From Candidatus Gastranaerophilales bacterium (lineage in GTDB: Bacteria; Cyanobacteriota; Vampirovibrionia; Gastranaerophilales; Gastranaerophilaceae): DNA of 5,499 bases. The notes under the pieces were generated by a model. That model saw only the letters and a list, made by a program, of their open reading frames with translations, was not told the DNA's origin and made no database searches. The stretch spans positions 1 to 5,499 of the forward strand of contig JAJQHF010000034.1 in NCBI GenBank assembly GCA_021199975.1, read 5' to 3'. The translations under genes were made by a program, and so were the position numbers. Shown in pieces: positions 1 to 5,499 of the stretch (the first letter of the stretch is position 1; each line of letters starts with the position of its first letter).

Positions 1-410
1 ATATAATTCTGCCCGATATACGGGAATTTTATATAAATAAAAATGAAATAACAAATATTCTTCAATATTTAAAAACAGCCGCCTGTTATTTATTTGAAAG
101 ACTAGACTTCATTTTTGCAAAAGATAACGGCAGTTTTTTCACAATAACTTATGTTTTAAATTCGGATAAGTATAACATAAAGTGTGCTATAAGCTGTAAT
201 ATACAATATGATGAGGCAGAAATTAAATCTGTTGAAGATATTTACAAAAGTGCAAATTGGGATGAACGTGAAATATATGATTTATTCGGCATAAATTTTA
301 TTAATCATTCAAATTTGAAAAGAATATTACTTCCTGATGATTTTGAAGGATTTCCGATGAGAAAGAATTATAAAATGCAGGATGAAAGGCTTGCGTGGAA
401 TTATGAATGA
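1..410 (+). CDS. nuoC: NADH-quinone oxidoreductase subunit C, 3' part (5' end outside window)
   Basis: The frame is open from the left edge (first full codon at 3) to a TGA at 408-410, giving 135 visible residues and no in-frame start that would make it complete. NuoC is a 30-kDa-type hydrophilic subunit of the peripheral arm that packs against NuoD and NuoB near the quinone site and carries no cofactor. The family signature is clear at about residues 80-115: AnWdEREIYDLFGI, then LKRILLPDDFEGFP and MRKNY, matching the usual W-x-ERE-x-x-D-x-FGI...LRRIL...GHP-LRKD. Small departures are NHS for the usual GHP (303-311) and GFP for the second GHP. The upstream part (FERLDFIFAKDNG, then an aromatic strand) fits the start of the NuoC fold, so probably only a few tens of residues are missing. 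It is not fused to nuoD; it overlaps it by 8 bases. The identification is firm. Confidence 0.95.
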   Translation, partial: IILPDIREFYINKNEITNILQYLKTAACYLFERLDFIFAKDNGSFFTITYVLNSDKYNIKCAISCNIQYDEAEIKSVEDIYKSANWDEREIYDLFGINFINHSNLKRILLPDDFEGFPMRKNYKMQDERLAWNYE

Positions 411-1518
411 AGCCTTAATTAACACAATGCAGATAAATATAGGCCCGCAGCATCCTTCAACTCATGGGGTGCTTAGATTAAAGGTAGATTTAAGAGGAGA
501 AACCATTGTAAATATTGAACCGATAATCGGTTATTTGCACAGGGGAATGGAAAAAAAGGCTGAAACTGGAAATTATCTGCAATATCTTCCCGTCGTTGAC
601 AGAGTTGATTATCTTTCGGGATTTTTTTGCTCATACGCTTATATAAACGCAGTTGAAACGTTAATTAACGTTGAAATTCCTCTAAAAGCAAAATATATAA
701 GAACAATGACAATGGAAATGAATAGAATTACATCTCACCTTTTGTGGCTGGGCTGTTATCTTCTTGACTTAGGCGCAACCTCACCTTTATTTTATACTTT
801 TATTGAAAGAGAAAAGCTGCTAAACATCTTTGAAGATTTAACGGGTGCAAGAATGATGTATAATTATTACACCTTTGGCGGTGTAAAAAGAGATATTCCC
901 GTAAGTATGCTCAAAAATATAAAAACTTTTACGGAAGAATTTCCTAAGGCTGTTAAAGAGTATGAAGATTTAATTGCAAATAACCCTATATTTATAACAA
1001 GAACTCAAAGAACAGGTATTTTAACAAAAGAAAATGCGCTTCAATACTCTATAACAGGTGCAAATTTGAGGGCAAGCGGAATAAATAAAGATTTAAGGAA
1101 AGATTCTCCCTATCTTGTATATAAAAATCTTGATTTTAATGTTCCCGTAAGCCAAAACTCTGATTCTTATGCGCGCTTTACCGTAAGAATGGAGGAAATG
1201 AAGGAAAGCAATAAAATTATAAAACAGTGTGCAGACTTTCTTTTATCTGATGAAAAAGACAGTGAAATAAATACAAAAATCAACCCTGTTTCAATAAAAC
1301 CAAATGGAAGTGTTTTATCGCAGGTTGAATCGACAAGAGGGCTTATTGAATGTTATGTTGAAGCAGACGGAACAAATATTCCATTTAGAGTAAAATGGCG
1401 GACTCCTTCTTTCTATGCCGTACAGATTTTAAACACTATTGCCAAAAATCAGCTTCTTCCTGATTTAATGGCTGTATTTGGCAGTTTGGATATTATTATG
1501 CCGGAGGTCGACAGATAA
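403..1518 (+). CDS. nuoD: NADH-quinone oxidoreductase subunit D (49-kDa type, quinone-site subunit)
   Basis: Peripheral-arm subunit that, with NuoB, forms the quinone-reduction chamber; it descends from the [NiFe]-hydrogenase large subunit but binds no metal. With the start at 403 it has 371 residues. The motif GPQHPSTHGVLRL lies at residues 14-26, HRGMEK at 46-51, DRVDYLSG at 66-73, LDLGA at 121-125, and GSLDIIMPEVDR closes the protein. By alignment, His21, Tyr70 and Asp122 correspond to bovine His59, Tyr108 and Asp160, the redox-coupled quinone-site residues, and the spacings match exactly. I prefer ATG 403 because it leaves 13 residues before GPQHP, as is usual, and overlaps nuoC by only 8 bases. 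An upstream in-frame ATG at 382 would add seven residues and a 29-base overlap, and neither start has a strong Shine-Dalgarno. The protein is at the short end for NuoD because a region near residues 277-305 looks compressed. The identification is firm and the start is likely. Confidence 0.97.
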   Translation: MNEALINTMQINIGPQHPSTHGVLRLKVDLRGETIVNIEPIIGYLHRGMEKKAETGNYLQYLPVVDRVDYLSGFFCSYAYINAVETLINVEIPLKAKYIRTMTMEMNRITSHLLWLGCYLLDLGATSPLFYTFIEREKLLNIFEDLTGARMMYNYYTFGGVKRDIPVSMLKNIKTFTEEFPKAVKEYEDLIANNPIFITRTQRTGILTKENALQYSITGANLRASGINKDLRKDSPYLVYKNLDFNVPVSQNSDSYARFTVRMEEMKESNKIIKQCADFLLSDEKDSEINTKINPVSIKPNGSVLSQVESTRGLIECYVEADGTNIPFRVKWRTPSFYAVQILNTIAKNQLLPDLMAVFGSLDIIMPEVDR

Positions 1519-2606
1519 TGGGGATATTTGAGCTTATTTTTACCGAATATTTATTAAAATTCAATGTTCCTTTATGGCTGATATTTCTGTTAAGACAGAT
1601 TTTATACTTTATATTTGCTGCTGCTATAATGGTTATTATGGTTTTATTTCTTGTACTTTTTGAAAGAAAATATCTTGCTTTTTTTACAAGAAGAAAAGGT
1701 CCCGATAGAGTCGGTTTATACGGTTGTTTACAAACAGCGGCGGACGGAATAAAAATTCTTTTTAAAGAAAATATTTTACCGAAAAATGCGGATAAGTTTA
1801 TCTACTTTACTGCCCCCGTAATTGTTTTTGCGCCTGTTATGACCGTTTATCTTTTGATACCGTTTTCGCAGGATGTAATACCTTATTCATCAAATACCGG
1901 AATTTTATTATTCCTTGCAATTTTATCACTTCCCGTTATTGGTGTGATTTTTGCGGGATATTCAAGCGGAAATAAATATTCCCTAATCGGCGGCATTCGT
2001 TCCTGTATTCAGGCTGTAAGCGCTGAAATTCCTTTGTTTATGGTTCTTGCGGGAATTATTATTCTGTCAAATTCAATGAATTTAAATGATATTGTAATTT
2101 TGCAGAAAGACTCTGTTTTTAATTGGAATATTTTTCCCTCCTTTTTAGGTTTTATAATATTTTTTGTGTGCTCGCTTATAACACTGAACAGAATACCTTT
2201 TGATTTTCCTGAAGCGGAAAGCGAGCTTGCGGAAGGATATAATTGCGAATATTCGGGCATGAAATTTGCAATGTTCTTTTTGGGCGAATATGCTTTAACT
2301 TTTATATTCAGCGCATTTACCGCTTGTTTATTTTTAGGAGGTTATAATTCACCCTTTGGTTGTTACCTGTCGGATTTTCTCAATTTTCCTTTAATCACAG
2401 GTGAAATTTTGAAAAATCTTGAACAATTCTTTTGGCTGATATTAAAATCATTTGTTTTGATACTTATTACAATGTGGATACGTGCCGCATATCCGAGGTT
2501 CAGAACCGATAAAACACTTGAATTGTGCTGGTATATCTTTATTCCGCTTGCTTTATTTAACCTTATGGTTATTTGTTTTATTCAATATTTTAGGGGGATG
2601 TTATGA
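1518..2606 (+). CDS. nuoH: NADH-quinone oxidoreductase subunit H (ND1-type membrane heel)
   Basis: Integral membrane subunit joining the two arms. It forms the quinone entry tunnel and the start of the charged path into the membrane. The 362 residues contain about eight hydrophobic segments (roughly 20-48, 94-114, 128-147, 168-184, 205-222, 250-275, 304-320 and 337-357). Family motifs are RKGPDRVG, ADGIKILFKE, VSAEIPLF (Glu170, human ND1 Glu143), NRIPFDFPEAESELAEGY (residues 224-241) and EYSGMKFAMFFLGEY. The acids Asp229, Glu232, Glu234, Glu236, Glu244 and Glu257 match human ND1 Asp199, Glu202, Glu204, Glu206, Glu214 and Glu227. The odd point is Thr222: the usual AETNR reads ITLNR here, removing the Glu equivalent to human ND1 Glu192. 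Tyr of the SYE motif is also Ala (169). The start codon overlaps the nuoD stop by one base (TAATG), with GGAGGT at 1503-1508 as a good ribosome binding site. nuoE, nuoF and nuoG do not intervene. Confidence 0.97.
   Translation: MGIFELIFTEYLLKFNVPLWLIFLLRQILYFIFAAAIMVIMVLFLVLFERKYLAFFTRRKGPDRVGLYGCLQTAADGIKILFKENILPKNADKFIYFTAPVIVFAPVMTVYLLIPFSQDVIPYSSNTGILLFLAILSLPVIGVIFAGYSSGNKYSLIGGIRSCIQAVSAEIPLFMVLAGIIILSNSMNLNDIVILQKDSVFNWNIFPSFLGFIIFFVCSLITLNRIPFDFPEAESELAEGYNCEYSGMKFAMFFLGEYALTFIFSAFTACLFLGGYNSPFGCYLSDFLNFPLITGEILKNLEQFFWLILKSFVLILITMWIRAAYPRFRTDKTLELCWYIFIPLALFNLMVICFIQYFRGML
2593..2597 (+). promoter_or_regulatory. Ribosome binding site for nuoI (inside the end of nuoH)
   Basis: The run AGGGGGA near the nuoH stop is purine-rich and placed for translation of nuoI. 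It lies 5 bases before the ATG at 2603 and 8 bases before the adjacent in-frame ATG at 2606. The other junctions in this operon use spacings of about 8 to 10, so the second ATG may be the true start; the two proteins differ by a single Met. Confidence 0.5.
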
Positions 2607-2968
2607 TGTACAGTTTTATAAAACCTCTGAAAGAACTTGCAAAAGGGCTGTATATTGTTTTAAAAAACGGCTTTAAATCTGATGTTACACTTATGTATCC
2701 AGAAAAAAAGAAAATATTAAATGATAATTTCAGAGGTAAAATTAAATATAATAAAGAAAAGTGCATAAAATGCAGGCTCTGCCAAAAGGTATGCCCCTCT
2801 AAAGGAACAATTACGATTGACAAGGAGTTTATAATTGACTTTTCTCAATGTATTTTTTGTGCGAACTGTGTTGAGAACTGCCCGAAAGGCGCTCTTCAAA
2901 TAACAAAAGAGTATGAATTAGCTTCTAAAAATAAAAAAGATTTAATTTTTAAAGAGGAAATTAATTAA
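2603..2968 (+). CDS. nuoI: NADH-quinone oxidoreductase subunit I (8Fe ferredoxin-type subunit)
   Basis: Peripheral-arm electron carrier that passes electrons through clusters N6a and N6b toward the N2 cluster of NuoB. In 121 residues it has two complete 4Fe-4S motifs, C-x2-C-x2-C-x3-C-P: Cys54, 57, 60 and 64, then Cys83, 86, 89 and 93. The N-terminal part carries the NuoI pattern: an amphipathic stretch at residues 3-26 that in the family lies along the membrane, then VTLMYPEKKK and a FRGK turn before the first cluster. After the second cluster it has the typical EYELA tail. The linker between the two cluster motifs is about ten residues shorter than in E. coli NuoI, and the C-terminus is short. 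It begins within the nuoH stop (ATGA overlap at 2603-2606). A generic ferredoxin is unlikely given the N-terminal motifs and the operon position. Confidence 0.95.
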   Translation: MMYSFIKPLKELAKGLYIVLKNGFKSDVTLMYPEKKKILNDNFRGKIKYNKEKCIKCRLCQKVCPSKGTITIDKEFIIDFSQCIFCANCVENCPKGALQITKEYELASKNKKDLIFKEEIN

Positions 2969-3504
2969 TGGAACAATTAAATGCACTAATGTTTTATATA
3001 ACATCAGCCATAATAATATTTACAAGTGTTATGGTAATCTTTACAAAAAAAATTATGAATGCGGTATTTTTTGCACTCGTATGTTTTTTTAGTTTCGGAT
3101 TTTTATTTTTTTCACTGCATACCCCATTTAACGGAGCCGTACAAATATCCGTATACGGCGCTGCATTGAGTGTTTTATTTACTGTTGCGGTAATGATAAC
3201 AAATTATAAAAATGAGCAGGTATCCCGATTCAAATTTTCAATGCGCTCATTCTTATGTATTTCGGGACTTTTGATGATTTTTTCCTCCGTAATATTGTTT
3301 CTTAAAGAAACTCTTAAATTTGAACCCGCTTTAATGATGTATATGTCATCTTACGATATACTGACAAATGATGATACGACAAAACAATTATCCTCCGAAT
3401 TATTTACCCGCCATTTATATTCATTTGAACTTTTAGGACTGTATCTTTTAATTGTTCTTATCGGAATTGCCGTATTGCTGACCTTTAAAGGAGAAACAAG
3501 ATAA
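2968..3504 (+). CDS. nuoJ: NADH-quinone oxidoreductase subunit J (ND6-type membrane subunit)
   Basis: Membrane subunit between NuoH and NuoK. Its third helix normally has a pi-bulge whose rearrangement is thought to link quinone chemistry to proton pumping. The 178 residues show five hydrophobic helices at about 8-25, 30-50, 58-79, 94-112 and 153-173. Recognisable patterns are the helix-3 run AVQISVYGAALSVLF (residues 57-71), corresponding to the usual VQ-x-x-VY-x-GA-x-x-VLF, and the last helix beginning YSFELLGLYLLIVLIG. The Gly normally two residues after Tyr63 is Ala65, with Gly moved to 64, and the common acidic or EFL-type residue before helix 3 is TPF. The start shares one base with the nuoI stop (TAATG); AGAGGA at 2953-2958 is a well-placed ribosome binding site. 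NuoJ is a weakly conserved family, so position between nuoI and nuoK adds important support. Confidence 0.93.
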   Translation: MEQLNALMFYITSAIIIFTSVMVIFTKKIMNAVFFALVCFFSFGFLFFSLHTPFNGAVQISVYGAALSVLFTVAVMITNYKNEQVSRFKFSMRSFLCISGLLMIFSSVILFLKETLKFEPALMMYMSSYDILTNDDTTKQLSSELFTRHLYSFELLGLYLLIVLIGIAVLLTFKGETR

Positions 3505-3815
3505 TGGAAATAACCTTATATCACTATATAATTTTAGCTTTAATTATTTTTTGTATCGGTTTTGCAGGACTTGTTTTATCGAGAAATATGATAAAGGCTT
3601 TAATATGTATAGAAATAATAATGTCTGCAATAAATTTAAATTTTATAGCATTTACAAGTTTTAAAAATTATATTTTCTTAAACGGGATGGTTTTTGCTCT
3701 GTTTATAACCGCTGTTTCGGCTCTTCAAAGCGCAATAGGGCTTGTACTTATTTATCTTATATACAAAAATAAAGAAAATATTACATCTGAAGAAATTGAG
3801 GAGTTAAAAGGATGA
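3504..3815 (+). CDS. nuoK: NADH-quinone oxidoreductase subunit K (ND4L/MrpC-type)
   Basis: Small membrane subunit with three helices (about residues 6-25, 29-50 and 62-86) that carries two buried Glu residues in the proton relay between NuoJ and NuoN. At 103 residues it has the normal family length (E. coli about 100). The first helices give GLVLSRNMIKALICIEIIMSAINLNF, shown here only as a pattern: Glu37 corresponds to the essential E. coli Glu36. The third helix, GMVFALFITAVSALQSAIG (61-79), aligns residue for residue with the common GQVFALF...AAAEAAIG, so the position of E. coli Glu72 is occupied by Gln75 (codon CAA, 3726-3728). The loop before helix 3 is about two residues longer than in E. 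coli. The start shares one base with the nuoJ stop; AAGGAGA at 3488-3494 is the ribosome binding site. Confidence 0.95.
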   Translation: MEITLYHYIILALIIFCIGFAGLVLSRNMIKALICIEIIMSAINLNFIAFTSFKNYIFLNGMVFALFITAVSALQSAIGLVLIYLIYKNKENITSEEIEELKG

Positions 3816-5499
3816 CGGATTTTTGCGCAAATAACATACTTCTCATATTGTTTTTACCTTTATGGGTCAGCTTAATTATACTTTCTGCAGAGGTTTTTAA
3901 ATTTACCTTAAACAGAGAAATAACCGTATTATTAACAGTATTATCAACAGCAGCAGGGTTTATTTTTTCACGATTTTTGATTACATCTGATTCGCTTGTT
4001 GCCGAAAACAGTTTTCTTTGGTTTAATACGGGTGAATTAAATATATTTTTAGGTTCATATATTGATAATATTTCTTTAGTATTTCTTGCAATTTTAACGA
4101 GTATAAGCATATTCGTTCAAATATATTCTTATGGCTATATGAAGGATACACAAGGATTTAACCGATATTTTATATATTTAAACCTGTTTAATTTTGCAAT
4201 GGCGGGATTAATTCTTTCGCCCAATTTAATTCAGCTTTATATTTTTTGGGAACTTGTAAGCGTTATAAGCTATTTATTAATAGGATTTTTTCATAACAAA
4301 GAGGATGTATCAAAATCAGCGAAAAAAGTATTTATTATAAACAGAATTGGCGATACGGCGCTATTGTGCGGAATAATTATATTTGCATATTTTTCAATTT
4401 TTTATATGGAACAATCGGGCGGTAGTTTTCTTTCTTTCGGTAATTTAGAATATTTTAAAATCCAAATGCAAAGCCTGACTTATCCGAATGTCTATAATTT
4501 AATCTGTCTTTTGTTTTTAATAGGCGCTTTTGTAAAATCGGCTCAGTTCCCCTTTCAACAGTGGCTTATAGATGCAATGAAAGCGCCTACTCCTGTCAGC
4601 GCATTAATTCACTCTGCAACAATGGTTTGCGCAGGTATATTTCTCATTATCAGAATTTACCCTTTGTTAGAACCGGTTTCGTTAAACATAATTCTGACGG
4701 TTGGAACAATAACTGCAGTTTTATGTGCATTTATGGCTATAGGGCAGACAAATATTAAAAAAATGCTCGCTTATTCAACGGCTTCTCAATTAGGTTTGAT
4801 GTTTACGGCTATCGGGCTGGGGCAAATTGTAATTGCAATTATTTATCTTGTTATCCATTCTTGCACAAAGGCGCTTTTATTCTTATGTACGGGTAATATA
4901 TCCAAAATATGCAATACGATTGATATGAAAGAAATATCAGGCTTAAAAAAAATTGATTTTTACCTGTCCGCCGCCTGGCTGATAGGTGCATTATCTTTAT
5001 CAGGCTTGTTTTTTGGAGGATTGATATCTAAAGAATTGCTTATAAATTCCATAAACAATACAAATAACATGTCATTGCTTTTTCTTGTGCTTCTGACTTC
5101 TTTTATGAGTGCTTATTATATATTCAGAGCCTATTTCAATATTTTTGAGGGAGAAAATACAGTTAAACAAATACAAAAAGAAAAATCAATGAATTTCTCT
5201 TTGGGCGCTTTATGCGTATATGTTATATTTCCTGTGATTCTGTTTATATTCAGATTATCCTGGAATATGCTCTTCATTTTAACGATTGCAATAGGATTAA
5301 CGGCGGTAATAAGCGCATATTTCCACCATAAATGCAGCAAAAATGCCATGCCTGATTTTCTTTATAAGCTCTCTGAAAATGAACTTTTTATTCCTAAAAT
5401 ATATGATTTTTTGGGAAAAATATTTACCGGATTTTATAAAATTATCTTCTTCTTTGAAAAATATATAATTGAAGCTTCCGTTAACATGACGGCTATAAT
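3812..5499 (+). CDS. nuoL: NADH-quinone oxidoreductase subunit L, 5' part (3' end outside window)
   Basis: Most distal antiporter-like proton-pumping subunit of the membrane arm. The frame runs from ATG 3812 to the window edge without a stop (562 complete codons), so it lacks roughly the last tenth, including most of the long lateral helix that begins near the edge. Family motifs are FWELVSVISYLLIG (Glu147, E. coli Glu144), NRIGD, KSAQFP (Lys242, E. coli Lys229), DAMKAPTPVSALIHSATMV (His267, E. coli His254), LAYSTASQLG, HSCTKALLFL (His349 and Lys353, E. coli His338 and Lys342) and SKE (Lys407, E. coli Lys399). Departures are Tyr345 where E. coli has His334, and a broken-helix segment reading GLFFGGLISKE where most NuoL have a GIPP turn and SKD. 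The start overlaps the nuoK stop (ATGA), with GAGGAG at 3798-3803. Placement after nuoK supports NuoL rather than NuoM or NuoN. Confidence 0.95.
   Translation, partial: MTDFCANNILLILFLPLWVSLIILSAEVFKFTLNREITVLLTVLSTAAGFIFSRFLITSDSLVAENSFLWFNTGELNIFLGSYIDNISLVFLAILTSISIFVQIYSYGYMKDTQGFNRYFIYLNLFNFAMAGLILSPNLIQLYIFWELVSVISYLLIGFFHNKEDVSKSAKKVFIINRIGDTALLCGIIIFAYFSIFYMEQSGGSFLSFGNLEYFKIQMQSLTYPNVYNLICLLFLIGAFVKSAQFPFQQWLIDAMKAPTPVSALIHSATMVCAGIFLIIRIYPLLEPVSLNIILTVGTITAVLCAFMAIGQTNIKKMLAYSTASQLGLMFTAIGLGQIVIAIIYLVIHSCTKALLFLCTGNISKICNTIDMKEISGLKKIDFYLSAAWLIGALSLSGLFFGGLISKELLINSINNTNNMSLLFLVLLTSFMSAYYIFRAYFNIFEGENTVKQIQKEKSMNFSLGALCVYVIFPVILFIFRLSWNMLFILTIAIGLTAVISAYFHHKCSKNAMPDFLYKLSENELFIPKIYDFLGKIFTGFYKIIFFFEKYIIEASVNMTAI

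Noticed and set aside
382..402. Upstream in-frame ATG at 382 as the nuoD start
   Set aside because: It adds seven residues not typical of the family and a 29-base overlap with nuoC, with no better ribosome binding site. ATG 403 gives the usual distance to the GPQHP motif.
408..410. Possible recoding of TGA (as in some low-GC lineages)
   Set aside because: TGA ends nuoC, nuoH and nuoK exactly at the expected family C-termini and next to the following starts, and tryptophan positions use TGG.
2009..2260. Minus-strand open frame of 83 codons
   Set aside because: It lies wholly inside nuoH, has no recognisable motif, and the opposite strand carries strong NuoH conservation.
2482..2676. Plus-strand open frame of 64 codons spanning the nuoH/nuoI junction
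   Set aside because: It is out of frame with two well-conserved genes that occupy the same bases, and its product has no family features.
2590..2899. Two minus-strand open frames opposite nuoI
   Set aside because: Both are shadows of nuoI, whose eight cluster cysteines are intact on the + strand.
3781..4110. Minus-strand open frame of 109 codons opposite the start of nuoL
   Set aside because: No motif, and the nuoL frame on the + strand is continuous and family-like through this whole interval.
4561..4758. Plus-strand open frame that might hint at a frameshift in nuoL
   Set aside because: nuoL continues in its own frame here with KSAQFP, PTPVSALIH and later motifs all in register, so there is no frameshift.
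5131..5349. Minus-strand open frame of 72 codons
   Set aside because: It is contained in the C-terminal half of nuoL and shows no independent evidence of coding.

Overview
The window is one unbroken, densely packed stretch of a respiratory complex I operon, all on the + strand. It holds the 3' part of nuoC, then nuoD, nuoH, nuoI, nuoJ and nuoK complete, and the 5' part of nuoL, which is still open at the right edge. There are no gene-free stretches, RNA genes, mobile elements, repeats, promoters or terminators that I can support. Both transcript ends, presumably nuoA/nuoB on the left and the rest of nuoL plus nuoM/nuoN on the right, lie outside.

The DNA is strongly AT-rich, with A/T-ending codons and many Lys, Asn, Ile and Phe residues. 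All assigned starts are ATG, and most are preceded by clear Shine-Dalgarno sequences. TGA and TAA are ordinary stops. This points to a low-GC bacterium using the standard code. nuoC and nuoD are separate genes, and nuoD is followed directly by nuoH with no nuoE, nuoF or nuoG between. That is the layout of 11-subunit complex I, in which the NADH-oxidising module is missing or encoded elsewhere. I cannot fix the phylum. Low-GC, perhaps host-associated lineages with 11-subunit operons fit, but that is a guess.

Layout: nuoC (peripheral arm, 1-410, partial), nuoD (quinone-site subunit, 403-1518), nuoH (membrane-arm heel, 1518-2606), nuoI (two 4Fe-4S clusters, 2603-2968), nuoJ (2968-3504), nuoK (3504-3815) and nuoL (distal antiporter-like pump, 3812 to beyond 5499). 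Every gene overlaps the next by 1, 4 or 8 bases, so translation is probably coupled throughout. Electrons would pass along the NuoI clusters to NuoB (outside the window) and to quinone at the NuoD/NuoH interface. The resulting change would be relayed through NuoH, NuoJ and NuoK to the antiporter-like subunits.

The most interesting signal is in that relay. NuoD keeps its quinone-site His, Asp and Tyr, and NuoL keeps most of its pumping residues. NuoH, however, has Thr in place of the near-invariant Glu of the AETNR motif. NuoK has Gln in place of its second membrane Glu. The third helix of NuoJ has lost the usual Gly after its Tyr-X. NuoL has lost the Pro-Pro break in its second broken helix. 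All these genes have intact frames, so this looks like a remodelled but expressed complex I rather than a decayed one. All alignments are by eye against family motifs remembered from well-studied members.
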